Below are positions 23,301-38,300 of a stretch of 64,000 nucleotides of DNA, in pieces. Origin of the DNA: Nectonema munidae (taxonomy: Eukaryota; Nematomorpha; Nectonematoida; Nectonematidae); contig JAUIRK010000873.1 in NCBI GenBank assembly GCA_030549495.1, positions 1 to 64,000 on the forward strand, read 5' to 3'. The notes beneath the pieces were generated by a model. It was not told where the DNA came from and searched no databases. It saw nothing but the letters and a program-made list of their open reading frames with translations. How positions within the stretch are numbered: position 1 is the stretch's first letter; every line of letters begins with the position of its first letter. The position numbers were made by a program, and so were the translations under genes.

Positions 23301-26300
23301 TAATAGGGATAAACATTTTAAACTTTAAATTATAGAGTTCTTATATAGTTATGTGCTATAAAAAATTTCGCCTCGTTCAAAAATGTGTGGACTCTTATTC
23401 AAATGACTGGCTACATTACTGCCTCTGATCAAATATACCTCAAATGTGCATTACTATAGCAAAGAAGTGGACGTTAATAAAAAAAAAAAGATTTTAAATA
23501 TTAATTCTAAAACTTAACCTTAAAACAAGAAAAGTAATAAAGAAAATCTTCTCAGAAGACAAACGAGTATAATAAATACTATAAAAAAGATATAATTCAG
23601 AAAATTGAAAATTATTGGGAGGATGTGTCACGCTTCTCAACCGGTGTTCAGCGAAACACTAAGGTTCCAAAAAAAACTCCCTGAGGGTTCCGCGAGAAGT
23701 TATAAGTTATTTTTTAAGTTAAAGTTTATATGTTTTTAATGAAAACTTTTTGAACAGGTATCATAAAGAAGTAGTAAGAATCGTATCTAGAACTAATAAT
23801 AAATATGATATAGAGGTTTTCTCAAACTAGTGCAAATAATATTTTTTTTGGATCGTAGTTTAAGTACTTTTCTTTTACTGTTATAAAAACATACGAAAAT
23901 ATTTTTGCGTAAGGTTGCTTGAAAGATTTAATATATTCCTAGGGTTCCGCGAAGGGAAAACGGTTGAGAAACGCTGCATTAGGATATTTTTAATGATTAT
24001 TTAATGTCATCAGAATTTTGACATGAATGTAAAGAAGAGAAATCAATTCAAAAATTGCTTTTTTCTCTCCCAAGTTGCTTATAAATCTTTTTTCTGGTGG
24101 AGCAGCCACATGGAACTAGTTCTTCTTTGTTCTCGAGATTTAACCTAACTTTATGAAACTTATAAAATTTTAGCTGTTATAAATGGTTATTAAATTTAAC
24201 ATAATTTTCCTCTTTCAGCGTAAAAAAACTTGAAAAAATCATTTATGTTGCCAATTAGAGCATCTGATGAGAACACTTTCGTAATCTTTACACTGATAAA
24301 CAAGAAATAGGGGTGCGTAAATATAAACTGCATTTTTCAGATAAGTATCTGGGAAAAGGTGAAAAATATCTTTGAAATATCGTTTCAAAAAAAAAAATAC
24401 TTTCAAATCTAGCATTAGGTTAATATCTTCGTGGGAAGCTTCGTATTGTTCTTCGTCAAAAATTTTTTGCATGCAATTCATAGCAAGTTTTGGAACTTGC
24501 AGTTGGTAGTATATTTTCGCTGATTTTTTGCACATATCGACAAATCCCTCAAAATGGTTGATCTTTAATAGCAAATCTGCCAATGTGACGTAAGCTAAAT
24601 ATTACAATCAGTATTTTAATTATATTCAGACAAGTTGACGCTTAAAAGTGGGTTGTCAGAAAATATCTAACTGTTTGTAAAAAATTGTCAAACTCCTGTA
24701 TCCTGCCACTTTTTAAAAACTATATTATTGTATTCGCATCAAACTATTTTTTTTTATATTTTCAAAATTATAAAAAAAATTAAAAATATGAAAATCTGAA
24801 AATCAGCATCGAAAAAGCACCCAAAGAGTGGTGCCTTCACATTACAAGTAAGTAAAAGTAAAGTTCGCAAACTTCTTATTTCTCCAAAAAGTAGGATTTT
24901 TGGAAATCGAAAGCTTTCAATTTAAGTTTTAGTATAAATACCTTAGAAGAAAAATGCAATCAAATATTGGGCATAAATGAGATTTTATAGATAAAAATGT
25001 TGAAGTAAACTTTATCGAGAAATATAAGTTTATTAGCTAAACAAGTAACGAAACAATTAACCAGACAAAGTACTATGTAGCTATTTAACTTTAGAAATTA
25101 ACTGGCTATCTTTCTTCTTAACTAAATACAAGATACAGAAAGAAATTCTCGCGACTGTGCAAGTGTCCTCTTTTATCATTATTAAATGGTCATTAGGCTT
25201 TACTACTAAAAGTAGAGTTTATAAAGCATTCGCCTCGAATCCATGCAATTGGAATTAAGCCTACCTGAAGCTAATCTTTTCGGCATTTGTAGTTTTTCAA
25301 GTAAAGATATCATGTCTTGACACATCTCAAGATTACTTTTGTCCATGGCAAAAGCTCTTTGCGAGCAAAAAAGTGATATTTTCAGGTCATCCTTCTTAGA
25401 AAAGTGCTTATACATCTTGACCCAACTTTCAATGCTCGTTCTTCTCGGGTCCAGTCGTGCACTAAGATACATGTACTCGAGGGCTTTATCTTCTTCTCCT
25501 TTGTTCTCGTAGATTAGGCCAAGCAAATCATAAGGCTCAGTCGCTTCAGGAACCTTCCTATAACACAGCGTATATTTTAATAACAGGAAGAGATACCTAA
25601 AAATAATCTAAGGTGCATAATATTGAGGTGCAGCGTAAATATTGGCTTCACGCTGGCTGTATTTATGAAAAGACAGCGCGACCCAACTCATTCCATAGAA
25701 CTGCTTCGCCATCAAAATATAGTATGCACAGAGAGTGAAAGCACAGCTACAGCATGAGGCTAGCTGTATAAAACACGTTAATTGCTTTGGAACCTGATTT
25801 TGCCAGATAAATTTAATGCAAGTCAAATATAGTAGTAGCTGTTAATTTTGAGCAATTTTTCATCATATAATTTTTCAGTCACAAAAAAAACTCTTCGCGT
25901 ATATATGAATTACTAAAGAGGTACAGCAAAAAGATATATCATAGCAGGGGTGGCAGGCAAACATACTGTCGACGAGTCGAATGCGGTCTTCAATATACTT
26001 TCACCAGACCAGTTCCATGATTTTGTTTTTTGCATAATCAGATTTAAAATCAAAATTTCATCCTTAGATATTTAGAGTATAGTAGTGGTTATATGAGGAT
26101 TTTTAGCACATTTAATATAAGAAGCTTTTTAAAATAGCATCAATTTATTTAAAAGAATTATATAAAAATTCAGAAGTAACTTTTGGTACCCAAACAAAAT
26201 CTGACTAAAAATTTATATGTAATATAGGAAAATTTAAAGCAACGGTTGAAGCGTTCGATTTTGAAACTGATCAAGTTTTCAAGATTCTTTACCGATTTCA

Positions 26301-29300
26301 GGGGGAATCGGATTAAAAGGATCTGAAAAGAAAGTAAATTTCCCAGATACGATTACAGTACTCGAAAAATTACGATTACTTACGATTTCGATTAATCGCC
26401 CATCACTAGTCAAAACACTAATTGGCAAGAATGGAAAAAATAAAATATATAATCATGTTTAGGATAATTCAGTATTTTTACATCAAGAAAAAGAGTAAAA
26501 GAATAGAATAGATTATTCGATAATTAAAAAGAAGGATCTTGGATTCATCAAAGAATTATTTATTTTATTGATTGCAAAACTAAAAAGAGCTAAATAAAAA
26601 TGTGGTGAATATTCAGCACAAAAATTAATGTTAGGCTAGGTTTTTTAAAAAGTCGAAACTTTTTCACGATAGGTAAAATAAATATAAATTAGACTAATTA
26701 AATTAAATCAATTGAAGGCGAAAATCTTATAAAAAAAAAAAATTAAATCTAATATTTAAAATATTTAAATCTCGATATTTGATGAGATAATAAAAGCAAA
26801 TTTTTGGGAAATGTATTTAATAGGGGGAACGCGCAAAGAACTGCAACATAATTCATGATTTAATATGAACTAGTACTTGATAATTTCATTGCATATTGCT
26901 ATCGCTTGATTAGATTCGCCCTTAGCCCAACGTAAATTCGCATCGCCCATGACAAGCTTGAGGTGGTTGGGAACTTTAGATCGAATAGTTTTTGTCTTTT
27001 TATATTTTTTTCTCTTTTTTTCGCCAACATCATACAAGTCCTTCGCTTTATCACCACGTTGTGGCATTAGATTTTTGCTTTCACCAAGGAATTCTTTATC
27101 ACTTTCACTGTAAGAATCGACATTGTCGCCTTCTTCGGAATCACTTTCAGAGAAGTTTGTAGAAATTGAATTACAATCATCATCTGGAATGTAAGTGGGA
27201 TCAAAGATTTCTTCTTTAATGTCTTTTTTGAAAAAAGAATCACCTTCGTCTAAATATGTAAAAAAAGGAAATATTAGAGCCCTTCGCGCGTTGTAAAAAG
27301 TTGTCCGCACCCGCCCCGCCCCGCAATTATTCAATTTGCACCCGCCCGCCCTGCATTATATCAATTTGCACCCACCCCGCATTTTTTCAATATTTTATCG
27401 AAATTATACAAAGCTAATTAAATGTTATTTATATATTTAACCTACTTGGAAAAAAATGATTATAGCTATACTATATACTAGTGATGTATCGGATATGCAC
27501 ATCCGCATATGCGGAGCATGCGCTTCGTATCCTCATCCCCGGATTTTTAATATCTCAAAAGCCGCTTCCGCACTTTTTCTCTAATATCTATCTTAAATTA
27601 TTCCATTAAAACTATTCAAGCTAATGCTCTCTCAAATACGATTCCACTGGAACTGTGCTCCATTTGAGAGATGTCGTCAAAATGATTCTCACACGAGCAA
27701 TGCATACCATTCCACGGCATATTGCAGTAATTACAAGATAGGAGGAGGAGATAACAGAGAGATACGAAAAAGAGTAAAAGCTACATACGCCTGATATGCA
27801 TTCTGAAGAGAGAGAGAGGAGGAAGACAGAAACAGACATAAACAGAAGCACATTGTGCAAGTCATAGACATTATTATTAGACTTTATATGATACAAATAA
27901 AGTGGGAAATTTTCTTTTAAATTTATATGATGAGAAAACTCGATAATAATGACAATGAAAGTAAAGTGTGAAGCTGCAAAAAAATGAGGAAAAGTGCTGA
28001 TGAAGTTTATACTTCTTTGAACGAAGTGATGGATTCTATTTTAAATTCTAACAGTGAAGAAGAAAACGAGCAAGAAAATGAAGATAATGTGGTTTGTAAT
28101 GAAGAAATAATGAGGTATCAAAAAGAAAAAAGAATCAATGGCACAACTATTCAAAGCTTGGATTGGTGGAAAATCAAAGAAGAACAATTCCCCTTTTTAT
28201 CCAAAATTGCATGTCAATATCTCACTTGTCCTCCTAGCACTGTTCAAAGTGAACAGCTTTTCAGTACGGCTGGAAATATTTAGAATGACAAAAGAAAAAG
28301 GCTATAGGAGAAAAAGTTGAAAAACTTTTATTTATTAAAAAAACTTACCCGTCTAAAATTATTGTAAATAAATATTTTTATTTAGTGTAATTTATATTTT
28401 TCTTTATTGTTGAATTAAAAAAAATAGAAAAATGAATGAAATCGAATAGTGAAAAAATTTGAAAACATGTAATTTTTGAAACATTTAATATCCACATCCG
28501 CATAAAAAATTTTCCATTCGCATCCGCTCGGATGTCAAATCTAATAACCGCATCCGCGGATCTGAAAAAATTCACATCCGATACATCTCTACTATATACT
28601 AGAGATGTATCGAATATCCGCATCCGCATCCTCATATGCGGATCATCCGCAAAAAAACAAACATCCGCTCCGCATCCTCATCCGCGGATTCTTTTGATGT
28701 TGAAATCCGCATCCGCATCCGCATCCGCAATAAGATTCTAATACCTGTTTTACATTACCTAAGTCAAATAGTACAGCATATTAGATGCAAATTTATAGAT
28801 AACAAAGTATTAAGTTACTCGGATTTATTTGAGAGATGTCATTGCGTTAGATGAGTCGCAAGCGATATATCCAATTTAGTGTAATGTGTTAGTGTAGCGT
28901 ACTGCTTCACAGTCTAGTTAATTATGTAACACTGCAAAGAGGTAGAATTGATAGGAAAAAAATTTAGAGAATAAAATTTGCAATATGCCTCCTCATATAC
29001 GGCATTGCAATCTAAAGAGAAAATGAAAGAGCAACAATACAAACAGAAGAGCACGTTTTTCAAGTCATAGATAACATGATGTTAGATATAATAGTAAGCA
29101 CTAAGCAGCAGCTCATAAATCATAATTCATTTCACACAAATGATAAAGCTGTCTCTTTTTCCACATCCTTAGTAATCGCGTCTAGAAGCCTACTACTGCA
29201 TAGTGCGTCTGCCTGCATCGATCAGTTCTTTCTCCAAACTAAAATAAAATACGCACTTTTATAAAAGACAAAACAAATGTAAGCAATATTTACCACTTCT

Positions 29301-32300
29301 TTCATATTTGTGTACAGATAAATAGATTGTACAATGTACATAATTTCGAATTCATATACTATTTTTCCGATGTTTGAAATCTTACTAATTCCTTACTTTT
29401 TCAGTCCATTTCAAATTTTATAAAGTTATCAATAGAGTTTTGATATAAGATAGTAGCTTTTTCCGAATGATTAATACTTAATTAACTATTATTTTTTTAA
29501 AGTTTTTTTTCATATTTTCAAATCTTTTTTTCAAACTGTAAAAACTGAAAAAAATACAAATAGTTTTAATGCACTTATTTCAAAAGTTAGTTTGGGATAA
29601 AAAATGTTCTATTTAGGTCAACTGTGAAAGTTTTCAAATTTTTTTCCAGTTAACTAAACACATTTGGATATTTTAAATTTAAAAATAGGTATTATTTATG
29701 AGTTTTCTTTTTTGAAAATTTTTAGGCGTTAATAACACATAATAGTGTGAATTTGGCTTTGGGAAAAAGTTCAAGAAATTTTGCATTATATTGTTTGAAA
29801 ACTTATAAATGTAATTACATGCTTTTATCTCACAGCATTCCTATTTTTTTTTTACATTTTTAGAAATTATTATAAGTTAAAATGACATCAAAAAGTAGTC
29901 TAGTGTGGAAATATTTTGAAATTTTAGAAAAAGATTCAGTATGCTGTGTTTTATGTGAGAAAAAGTACTCGAGAAAAGGAAGAGGGACTACTTCTTTAAA
30001 AAATCATTTGAAGTCAAAGCATTCAGATATTTCAAAACAATTAGAAAAAGAAGAATATCAAAAGAAAAATAGTTTAAAAATAACGCAAAATGTTAAATCT
30101 GAAGAAAAACAGAAAAGTATTACAGAGTGTTTTGCTGATGCAAAAAAAATGGAAAGACTCAAGTGAAAACTCGCGCAAAATAGATTTTCTTATTTCAGAG
30201 ATGCTTGTTTTAGACGATCTTCCTTTCAGTCATGTTGAAAATTTAGGGTTCACAAGATTTGTTTCGAGTGTTATACCAAACTACAAACTAAAGCAAAGAA
30301 ATTTCTACTCTTCTTTAATTTGCGATAAAATTTATGAATCTGTGAAAAAAAACGTGGAAAAAATTATATTTGAAGGAAAAGAAACTAAAATATCTTTTAC
30401 AACAGATATTTGGTCTGATAGTGTTGCTGGTGTTTCACTCTTGAGCATAACAGCTCATACAATACAAGGTTTAGAGAAAGTGAATTTAGTTTTAGCCGCA
30501 CATCCGCTTGAAGAACGTCATACTGGCGAATATATTTCTCAAGTATTTCTTAAAACGCTTGAAAGTTGGAAGATAGAAAACAAACATGTTCATTGTGTAT
30601 TGCGTGATGGTGGAAGTAACATTAAAAAAGCACTAAATCTTTGTAATTTGAGAAGTTTAGACTGTGCTATTCATAAAATTCAACAAGTTGTTAAGTATGG
30701 TTTTCCCATGTTGAAATAGAAAACCTATTAAAAAAAAGTCGTGATATAGGCTCTCATTTTCATCATTCTATTATGGCACAGGATGAATTAAAAAAATTCA
30801 AGATCGTTTAAACTTTCCAAAAGTTTCAATCTTGAATGACACACCTACTAGGTGGAATAGCACATTTTACATGTTGAAAAGATTACTCGAAGTAAAAGAT
30901 TCGTTATGTGTTTATAGTGCTACAAATGTTAAAGTTAAGCAGATAAACAACTTTGAGTGGCTTTTAATGGAAAAAATAGTTGACGTCTTGGATCCATATG
31001 AGGAAATAACAAAAAAACTCAGCTACACATCATCTTCAATTTCAGAAGTTATCCCCAATATTGTTGCCTTGAAAAAAACATTAACATATCAAAATACTGG
31101 AGAAAAAATATGGGTACATGAGGAAGAAGAAGATGAATATGAAAAAATTACCAATTTTAATCAAGATAAAGATATAACGAAAATTATTCATGTAATGAAA
31201 GAAAAGATGAATTCTGAAATCAATGTTAGATTTGGTGAAATTGAAAATGAAGAATTTTACACCGTAGCTACTTTTCTTGATCCAAGATTTAAAAGTAAAT
31301 TTTTTACTGTCTCTGAAATAACAAGTAATGTGAAGAATTTCCTTTTTAATTTATATGAAGATAATCAATGTCAAATGCCAAGCTGTAAAAAGATGAAAAA
31401 AAGTATTAATGAAAATTTTACTACCATAAATGAAGTGATGAATTCTATGTTAAATTCTGATAGTGAAGAAGAAAATGAACAAGAAAACGAAGATAATGTT
31501 TGTGGTGGAGAAATAATGAGATATCAAAAAGAGAAAAGAATCAATGGTACAACTATACATAGTTTGGATTGGTGGAGAATTAAAGAAAAACAGTATCCAT
31601 TTTTATCAAAAATTGCATTCCAATATCTCGTTTGTCCTCCTAGCACCGTGCAAAGCGAACAGCTTTTCAGTACTGCTGGAAACATTTATACCAATAAAAG
31701 AAAAAGACTTCTAGGAGACAAAGTTGAAAAAATTTTATTTATCAAAAAAAACTTACCTATGATAAAATTTAATTATTGTAAATAAATTTTTTAGTTTGCC
31801 AAGTTGTAAACAAATAAAGTTAAACAAAGGCTTGTTATATTAAAAAGTATAATGTCCGCATCCGCATCCGCATTAATATAAATTTATTGATCCGCATCCG
31901 CATCCTCTCGGATGTCAAGTGAGATATCCGCATCCGCATCCGCGGATCTGAAAAAATTCACATCCGATACATCTCTACTATATACTACTTTAAAAAATTT
32001 TATTAAATTTTTTTACAAATAAGTTTTGTCTGAAAAAAATTTCTTTGACAAGTTGTGTAATCTGAATAAACAAATTGTTCCATCAACAATTGCCATATTT
32101 CAAATTTTGAATATAGAATCACAAAAGATTAACACTTTAATTTTTCAAATTTGTATTTTGGGCTTGCATTTTTTGAATTTGTATAGTTTGTTTTCTCGTA
32201 TAAAATAATTTTACAAATTTAAGAAAGCATTAGAGTTTACCTCTTGAACTAAGTCAATGAATCCACCACAACCGATCGTTTCAAATGGTCTAAGATCTTT

Positions 32301-35300
32301 AGCTATAAAACGGACGCACGCCAGTTAAATGTTTTCTTTTTTAGCTTTCGAAATAACTTTAGCATTATTCAAAACTGGCTTGATAGCATCAGTCAGTAAA
32401 GTTGATTAGGATATATTTTGCACTTGTGTCTCCTAAGAATAGAAGTACCTGTTTTTCTTCCACAATAAGCGAAAGCTTGAGAGCATACTTTACAAGCGGC
32501 AAAATCCAAATCAGTGTTTTTTCATTTACCACGATACCAAACGTCTTCCAGACCTCCGATTGCAATCCATTTACACTTTTTATTTTATATAAGTCAGATT
32601 TAAAATGAGATGAAACTTGCTGAGATGTTAACGTTGCCATTTAAAATGTGCGAAAGAAAACAACAAAAAAATGAATTATTGAATAATATTTTATAATGAA
32701 TATTTCAAAAATATCACATTCTTATTATTTGATTTTTTTTCTCCTTCTTCTCTTGTACACGCGTCAATTACGCTAATCAAACCTGCTCTATCTTTCTATT
32801 TCAATTACGATTTCACTTCATCACACACTATTTACTCAATTTATTCCATCATATCTTACTTATTTTGGAGCTGGGGCATTATGGCCACCTTTTCTTTTTC
32901 TTTCAGTTTCAGCTTTCAAAAGATAACTAATGATTTCTTTTCTGAATTCTAAATGAGATATCGTAGAATTTTGATTTATTATCTTAAAAAATTTAAAAGA
33001 AGCCACAACGGATAAGTTTATTGTGTGTGAAAATAAATTCCACCTCCATTTTTAGATCTCAATTTAGGTCTATATGATGAAAGAAAACGACCACATTGAT
33101 CTACTCCACCCATACCAGTATTGTACATTTTTACAATATATAGTTTTCGTTGTCCTTTTTTGGATTATGATCTTCTCTCAGTTTTGCCTATAGGAGATAA
33201 CCCGTAATAGTTGCTTGCTAAAGTAACGACTGAGCTATCTTTCCATTTCAAGCAAAAAACAACGCCGTCTAAACGATAATCATTCATTCTTCTTCAATTC
33301 TTTAGAGTCCAACAAAGGGCATTTTGCTGTTCGATTTTCCCTTATTGTACCACACGCTCTTATGTTTTTTGAAGCTAAATCCGATAAAAGAGAATAGCTT
33401 GTAAAAAAAAATTTCAAAAAAGATCACATGTCTATTTGGTTCTTTAATATATAGGCTCAATCATTTTCTGGACAACATCAAAAGCAAGAGGCCTACTTCT
33501 TTTATTTTTTTTCCGCAATATATTGAAAAATTATATGGAAATCCGTCACGACTGCACATCATCCATATTTTGTATCCAAACTTGATGGGCCTATTTTTTA
33601 TAAATTGTTTTGCGTTGTGCAGACCTCTATATGGAAACATACATTCATCAACGCTTAAAAACTCGTGGAAAATTGCAAATTGTCGACATGATTTTTTCAA
33701 CATATTTAAAAAAGGTTTCACCTTGGCGAATTTTGAATTACCTAAGTTTTGATTGTCAGCAAGATGAATGTATTTTTTATTTTTTTTTAATTATCTCTGG
33801 ACATTATTTTAGAGAAAATTGGAGCAGATAACAAATCATTGGTGGACCAACAATCATTTTCTGAAGGAAGCACGTGAATACCACTTAGAAGAATCAACCC
33901 TAAAAACTTACGAATTTTATTTTCATTTGTCTTGAAATTTGGCCCATTTTTGTCTCTTCTTGCATACCAAATTGTCACCCATAACATGAGTTTTATTATC
34001 AGCTGATTCAATCGCAAGTATAGTTTTCTCATTTTTATTTCAATTCATCGAAACTGAATATATATGGTTATAAAATAAAATTTTGTTTTTAGATTTTTTA
34101 TATGTCGTTCAAAAAAAGTTGCAATATAATTGAAAAAAAAACAAAAAAATTGGGGGCTAAATTTGACGCATTTTCAAAAATGTCCGAGCAGAACTAAGAT
34201 AAATATTAAAGAATTTTCTTTGGCCACTAAAAATAGAATGCTCATGAAAAAACAAATAGTTGGTAGAGAAGCCCGAAATTGAATCTGATTCGTTAGGTAC
34301 CACAAGTAATATCAATGACAATGATTAATGTTTTGTTTCACAAAGTAGTGATGAAGACAGCCACCAGTTCAACACGCCTCATAAATCTAGAAGTAAATGT
34401 GTAATAGCAACAAGACTTGTGTCCTAAGCCAATATATCCACTAGAAAGGCATCGAAAATATGTGACCAACTGTCTCAAGAAGGTATTAATATACCGTCAC
34501 CAACACAGCAAGGTGTCCCCAAAGCATTTTTCAGAGAGGCTAACAAAATAAAACTTTTTTAATCGAAAATTTACAAACGTATGAATGGAGTTTACACTTC
34601 GACTGCAAAAACATTGAAGATTGAGAATTTCAGCCAATTGTTATCAAAAATGAAACAAAATAAGTGAATCCTTCCTTTCATTAAGTTCCAAAAAATTCTA
34701 AATATTTGTAAGGCGAGATGGAATACATGAGCCATTCTAATTATTCTAGCATACATTTTTTTGCCCGAATTGAGAAATCAACTTCAACCAATTTATCATT
34801 TTCTTTCATATGTTTGGGCTCCGCTTTGGTTCAATGATCAAACGTTTCGATTAGAAACATATGAGGAATTGTCAAATGCTTTAAAACCGTACAAAAAAGC
34901 TTTCAAATGTTTCAAAACGCATTGAAGAGCCTTCAAGAATCAATATTCCCAGAAACAATCAGTGTTGTGAAAGATCCATCAAAGTTATGCAGGATTTGTA
35001 TAAAGTATGTTAAAATAAGCTAAACTTGCCATTGTGTTTCATCGCATCTAATGATTTGTCCTCTTTCAACTTTTAGTCAAGTTTTTTTTTGCTTAATCAA
35101 TAAACTTTTTGAAAAAAAATTTTCAATACGATAATACTAAATTTTTGTCATGCATTTTCAATTGATTTCAGGATTAACTGTTAGTATATTGAGTGATTAC
35201 TTGATGATTGGTCATGGGTGACCTTTTTTCAATATTAAACGGAAAAAACCTTATTTTTGTATTTTTTTTACGCAAAAGTTCATACAAAAATAGTACAGGG

Positions 35301-38300
35301 TTGTGAACTCAAAAATAGTTGAAGGTTTACCTCGAACTAACAACGCCTTAAGAGGATGGCATAATCATATGCAAGCAAACATTACGTCATTTCATCCAAA
35401 TATATGGAAATTTATTGGAGTGTTGAAGAGAGAACAGACGCAATCCGGCGTCACCATTCATGAGATGCTTGCCGGCCAGCCAGTGCCTCCTAGACAGAAA
35501 CTCTATCAGGATTCCAGTATCAGAATAGCAAACATTGTGCAAGACTTTAAGAACCGCGATGTGTTGCAATTTCTGAGATATGTAGCCCACAATTTAAAAT
35601 TCTAGTATGTTAAATCCTTTTTCAATATGTTTACAACTTATACAGAGTTAAGTATATAATGTTATCTTTTTGAAATCACGTATTTTTATTAACAATAATA
35701 AAACATTGGTTTTAATACTTCTTATTTGTTACCATTTCTTCAAAGGTGGGGGCAGTTGTCCGGGGGGAGGTCTGATACCGTTGTACATATTCTATGAATG
35801 TGAAATTCTAATTAATAATTTTTATATCTTTTTTTAAACGAAATTCAGTATGAAAAATCTTTGGATTAAATATGACTCGATGGTATTTCCCATTAAAAAA
35901 TCAGATCTGGAAAAAAGAACACCATCTTATCAATAACATGGATGAGGCCTAACATCGATATCACTAAGACAAAATAGAATAAATAGAGTTAAACTCCTAA
36001 AAGCATTGAGACTACTTAGAAAAAGAATGAAACTTTAAAGCAATTTGATGTGTCATTTTTTAGAGTGAAAATGGGAAACGTGTATGGAAAAATGAAGGTT
36101 AAACAGTTGAAAAATGAGATAAATAAAAAGGTATAAAATTGGAAAAGATATATATGCATATAGAAGACTAACATGAAAACTACTTGATGATTTAGCATGG
36201 GAAAAAGATTTACAATAATTTTTGAAGAAAATAAAATTTTTTTTGAAATAACTCATTTAAAAAAAAGAATTTTACAGATAAAATTCGATTTTAAATCTTG
36301 CACGCGTTAAATCGAAAATTTGTTTGTAACTCATTTTTATAAAATTAATCTTTATATTTTACAGAATACCTTATAATGTAGCTCTTTGGATACATACAAC
36401 AACAATATCTAAAACAAGGCCATTGTTTGAGAAAGAAGCATGGACGTCAGCAGGAACTTTAGCAAGTTGGGGCATAAAATAAAAAATGAGTTGATATATC
36501 TGTTATAAAAAGACAAAAAACAAGAAAATAAAAACATTTTATTTATGTAAAAAAAAAATAGAAATTATCATAACATAATTCAATAAAATAGAGGCATACA
36601 TAAAAAAAAGTTTGACTAAAATAAGTTATAATTAGATAAATAACCAAGAGTGTATGTTGAAAAATAATTAAAAAACTCATCTACAATTATATAAGTTAGA
36701 CAATGGTATTTTTGACTACCATTAAAATTATGTTAGAAAATACTTATCTACGGCTTCGAAAAAATACAAATATTTATAATCCACGGAGGGGCGAGGTCAA
36801 ATGACTTGTTTGCCACTCCTAGCGGACGCCTGTGGAAAAAACTTTTGAACTACTATGTAATGAAATTACAACTTATAAATGAAAAAAATCTAAGTTTCTA
36901 AAAAATTTATTGAAAACTAAAATAGTTTTATGAAATAATATTCATCATTATCAATCGAGCACATCAAAGCCGCAATCATATAACCCAAAGGTTCCTATCA
37001 ATTTTGCAGGATGCCATTCTACTCTTATCGAAGAGAACATTAGGAGCACGTTGTAATGTACGCGCAATGAACACGTGCAATACTGCATGAATAAATTACA
37101 TCCAAGATAACAGAAAAGCATACGATTAAGGAAGGATGAATCTTGTAGATTTTGATCGCCATCTTTACACGAATTTGAGAAATTTTTAGAAATTGCCTCA
37201 TCAAACGGCTCTACAAAGCTTGAATCCTCGATAAAAGAAATATCTCCAACAAGGTCTTGAACTTCACAGGTATCATCATATATCTATAATGAAAGAAGTA
37301 TAGAAAATAAAGATCAGATCAATTGGCATCAAAACATTCAATTCTGCAGAATTCAGAATTTATTTAATTAAGTAATATAAAAATCTGAGTAAAAGAAAAG
37401 GTTTTAAGAAAGAAAGAAAAAAGATATAGAGAAAGAGGTGTTGTAAGTGATATAAGATTGATAAGACAGTATTAAAAATAATAAAAATACACCAAAAACT
37501 TTGTATATTAAGTTATGGCTATAAATTAAGCACCAATATAAGCGTCTTTTAAAGCATCTCTACAAGATAAAAAATTCAAATTATAATTAAAGATTGTATG
37601 GAAAAGAAAAATACTTTTGATGTATTACAGATGTGTGAAATGACTTGGTTATTCCATACAGAAAAATAAATGTAAATGTTTAAAAATGATTTGAAATTAA
37701 GCATGATATGGGAATAAGCAGTTTAAATGTATGAAGAAATGTTTAAATTATAGATTTTGAAAAATGGTTAGGCATAAAGGGGTGATTTGATTTGATGGAT
37801 ACTACATAAATAAATATTATAAAATCAAAGAATGAATATAAACGTAGATCCCATTAATATTTGTTTTCTCAATGCTTTGCTACTAAAAACACAAAAGCAA
37901 CTTAATAACCAAAAACTCATAGTTGAATCTTGGTAAGAATATATCTAAAGTTATATGCATTTTCTTTACATGTCTACAAATATAGTACATGAAAAAATAA
38001 TTTCAGGATCAAGTTTTAGTCAGTTTAATAAGGTCTTCGTCTAAAATTTATTAGTCTCAAATAAACTGATATGCAAGAATGTATTTTTGGCTTTTTAACC
38101 ACTTTCAAATATCCAATAGAATGGATTGCCAAAAACTGTCTAAAACTCAAAACTGGTGAACAAACAGTTAAACTACCATTTAAGCTTCATCTAACTTCTG
38201 CTAGATGTTTTTGGGTCAATTCAGTACATCATGGACGCAAGCGGTTGAAATTTTAAGATAGGCGAAATGATACATTGATATAAGGTATAAGTTGTTTGTT

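Larger units (their letters stand above)
20474..24400. other. GTF3C3 intron 5 with hAT relics
   Basis: This intron holds the hAT copy at 21465-22640, the short hAT-like MITE at 23629-23976 and a run of 21 C at 23253-23273. No host gene was seen. Confidence 0.6.

Noticed and set aside
25608-25826. 72-codon minus-strand frame between GTF3C3 exons 3 and 4
   Set aside because: Cys/Tyr-rich but without a known domain; adding it would break the phase-compatible exon chain.
26290-26405. hAT-like end (ACTAGTGATGGGCGATTAATCG on the minus strand) as a complete MITE
   Set aside because: No matching opposite end or target duplication found within 1 kb, so only a possible solitary end.
27250-27334. N-terminal extension of GTF3C3 exon 3 to a Met at 27334
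   Set aside because: The extension translates a GC-rich minisatellite; a good acceptor at 27250 and phase fit with exon 2 favour the shorter exon.
28378-28854. Open frames rich in Arg-Ile-Arg-Met repeats
   Set aside because: Translations of the CATCCGC subterminal repeats of the hAT elements, not proteins.
35748-35775. GGGGGCAGTTGTCCGGGGGG as a transposon terminus next to the MULE fragment
   Set aside because: No inverted partner was found in the window.
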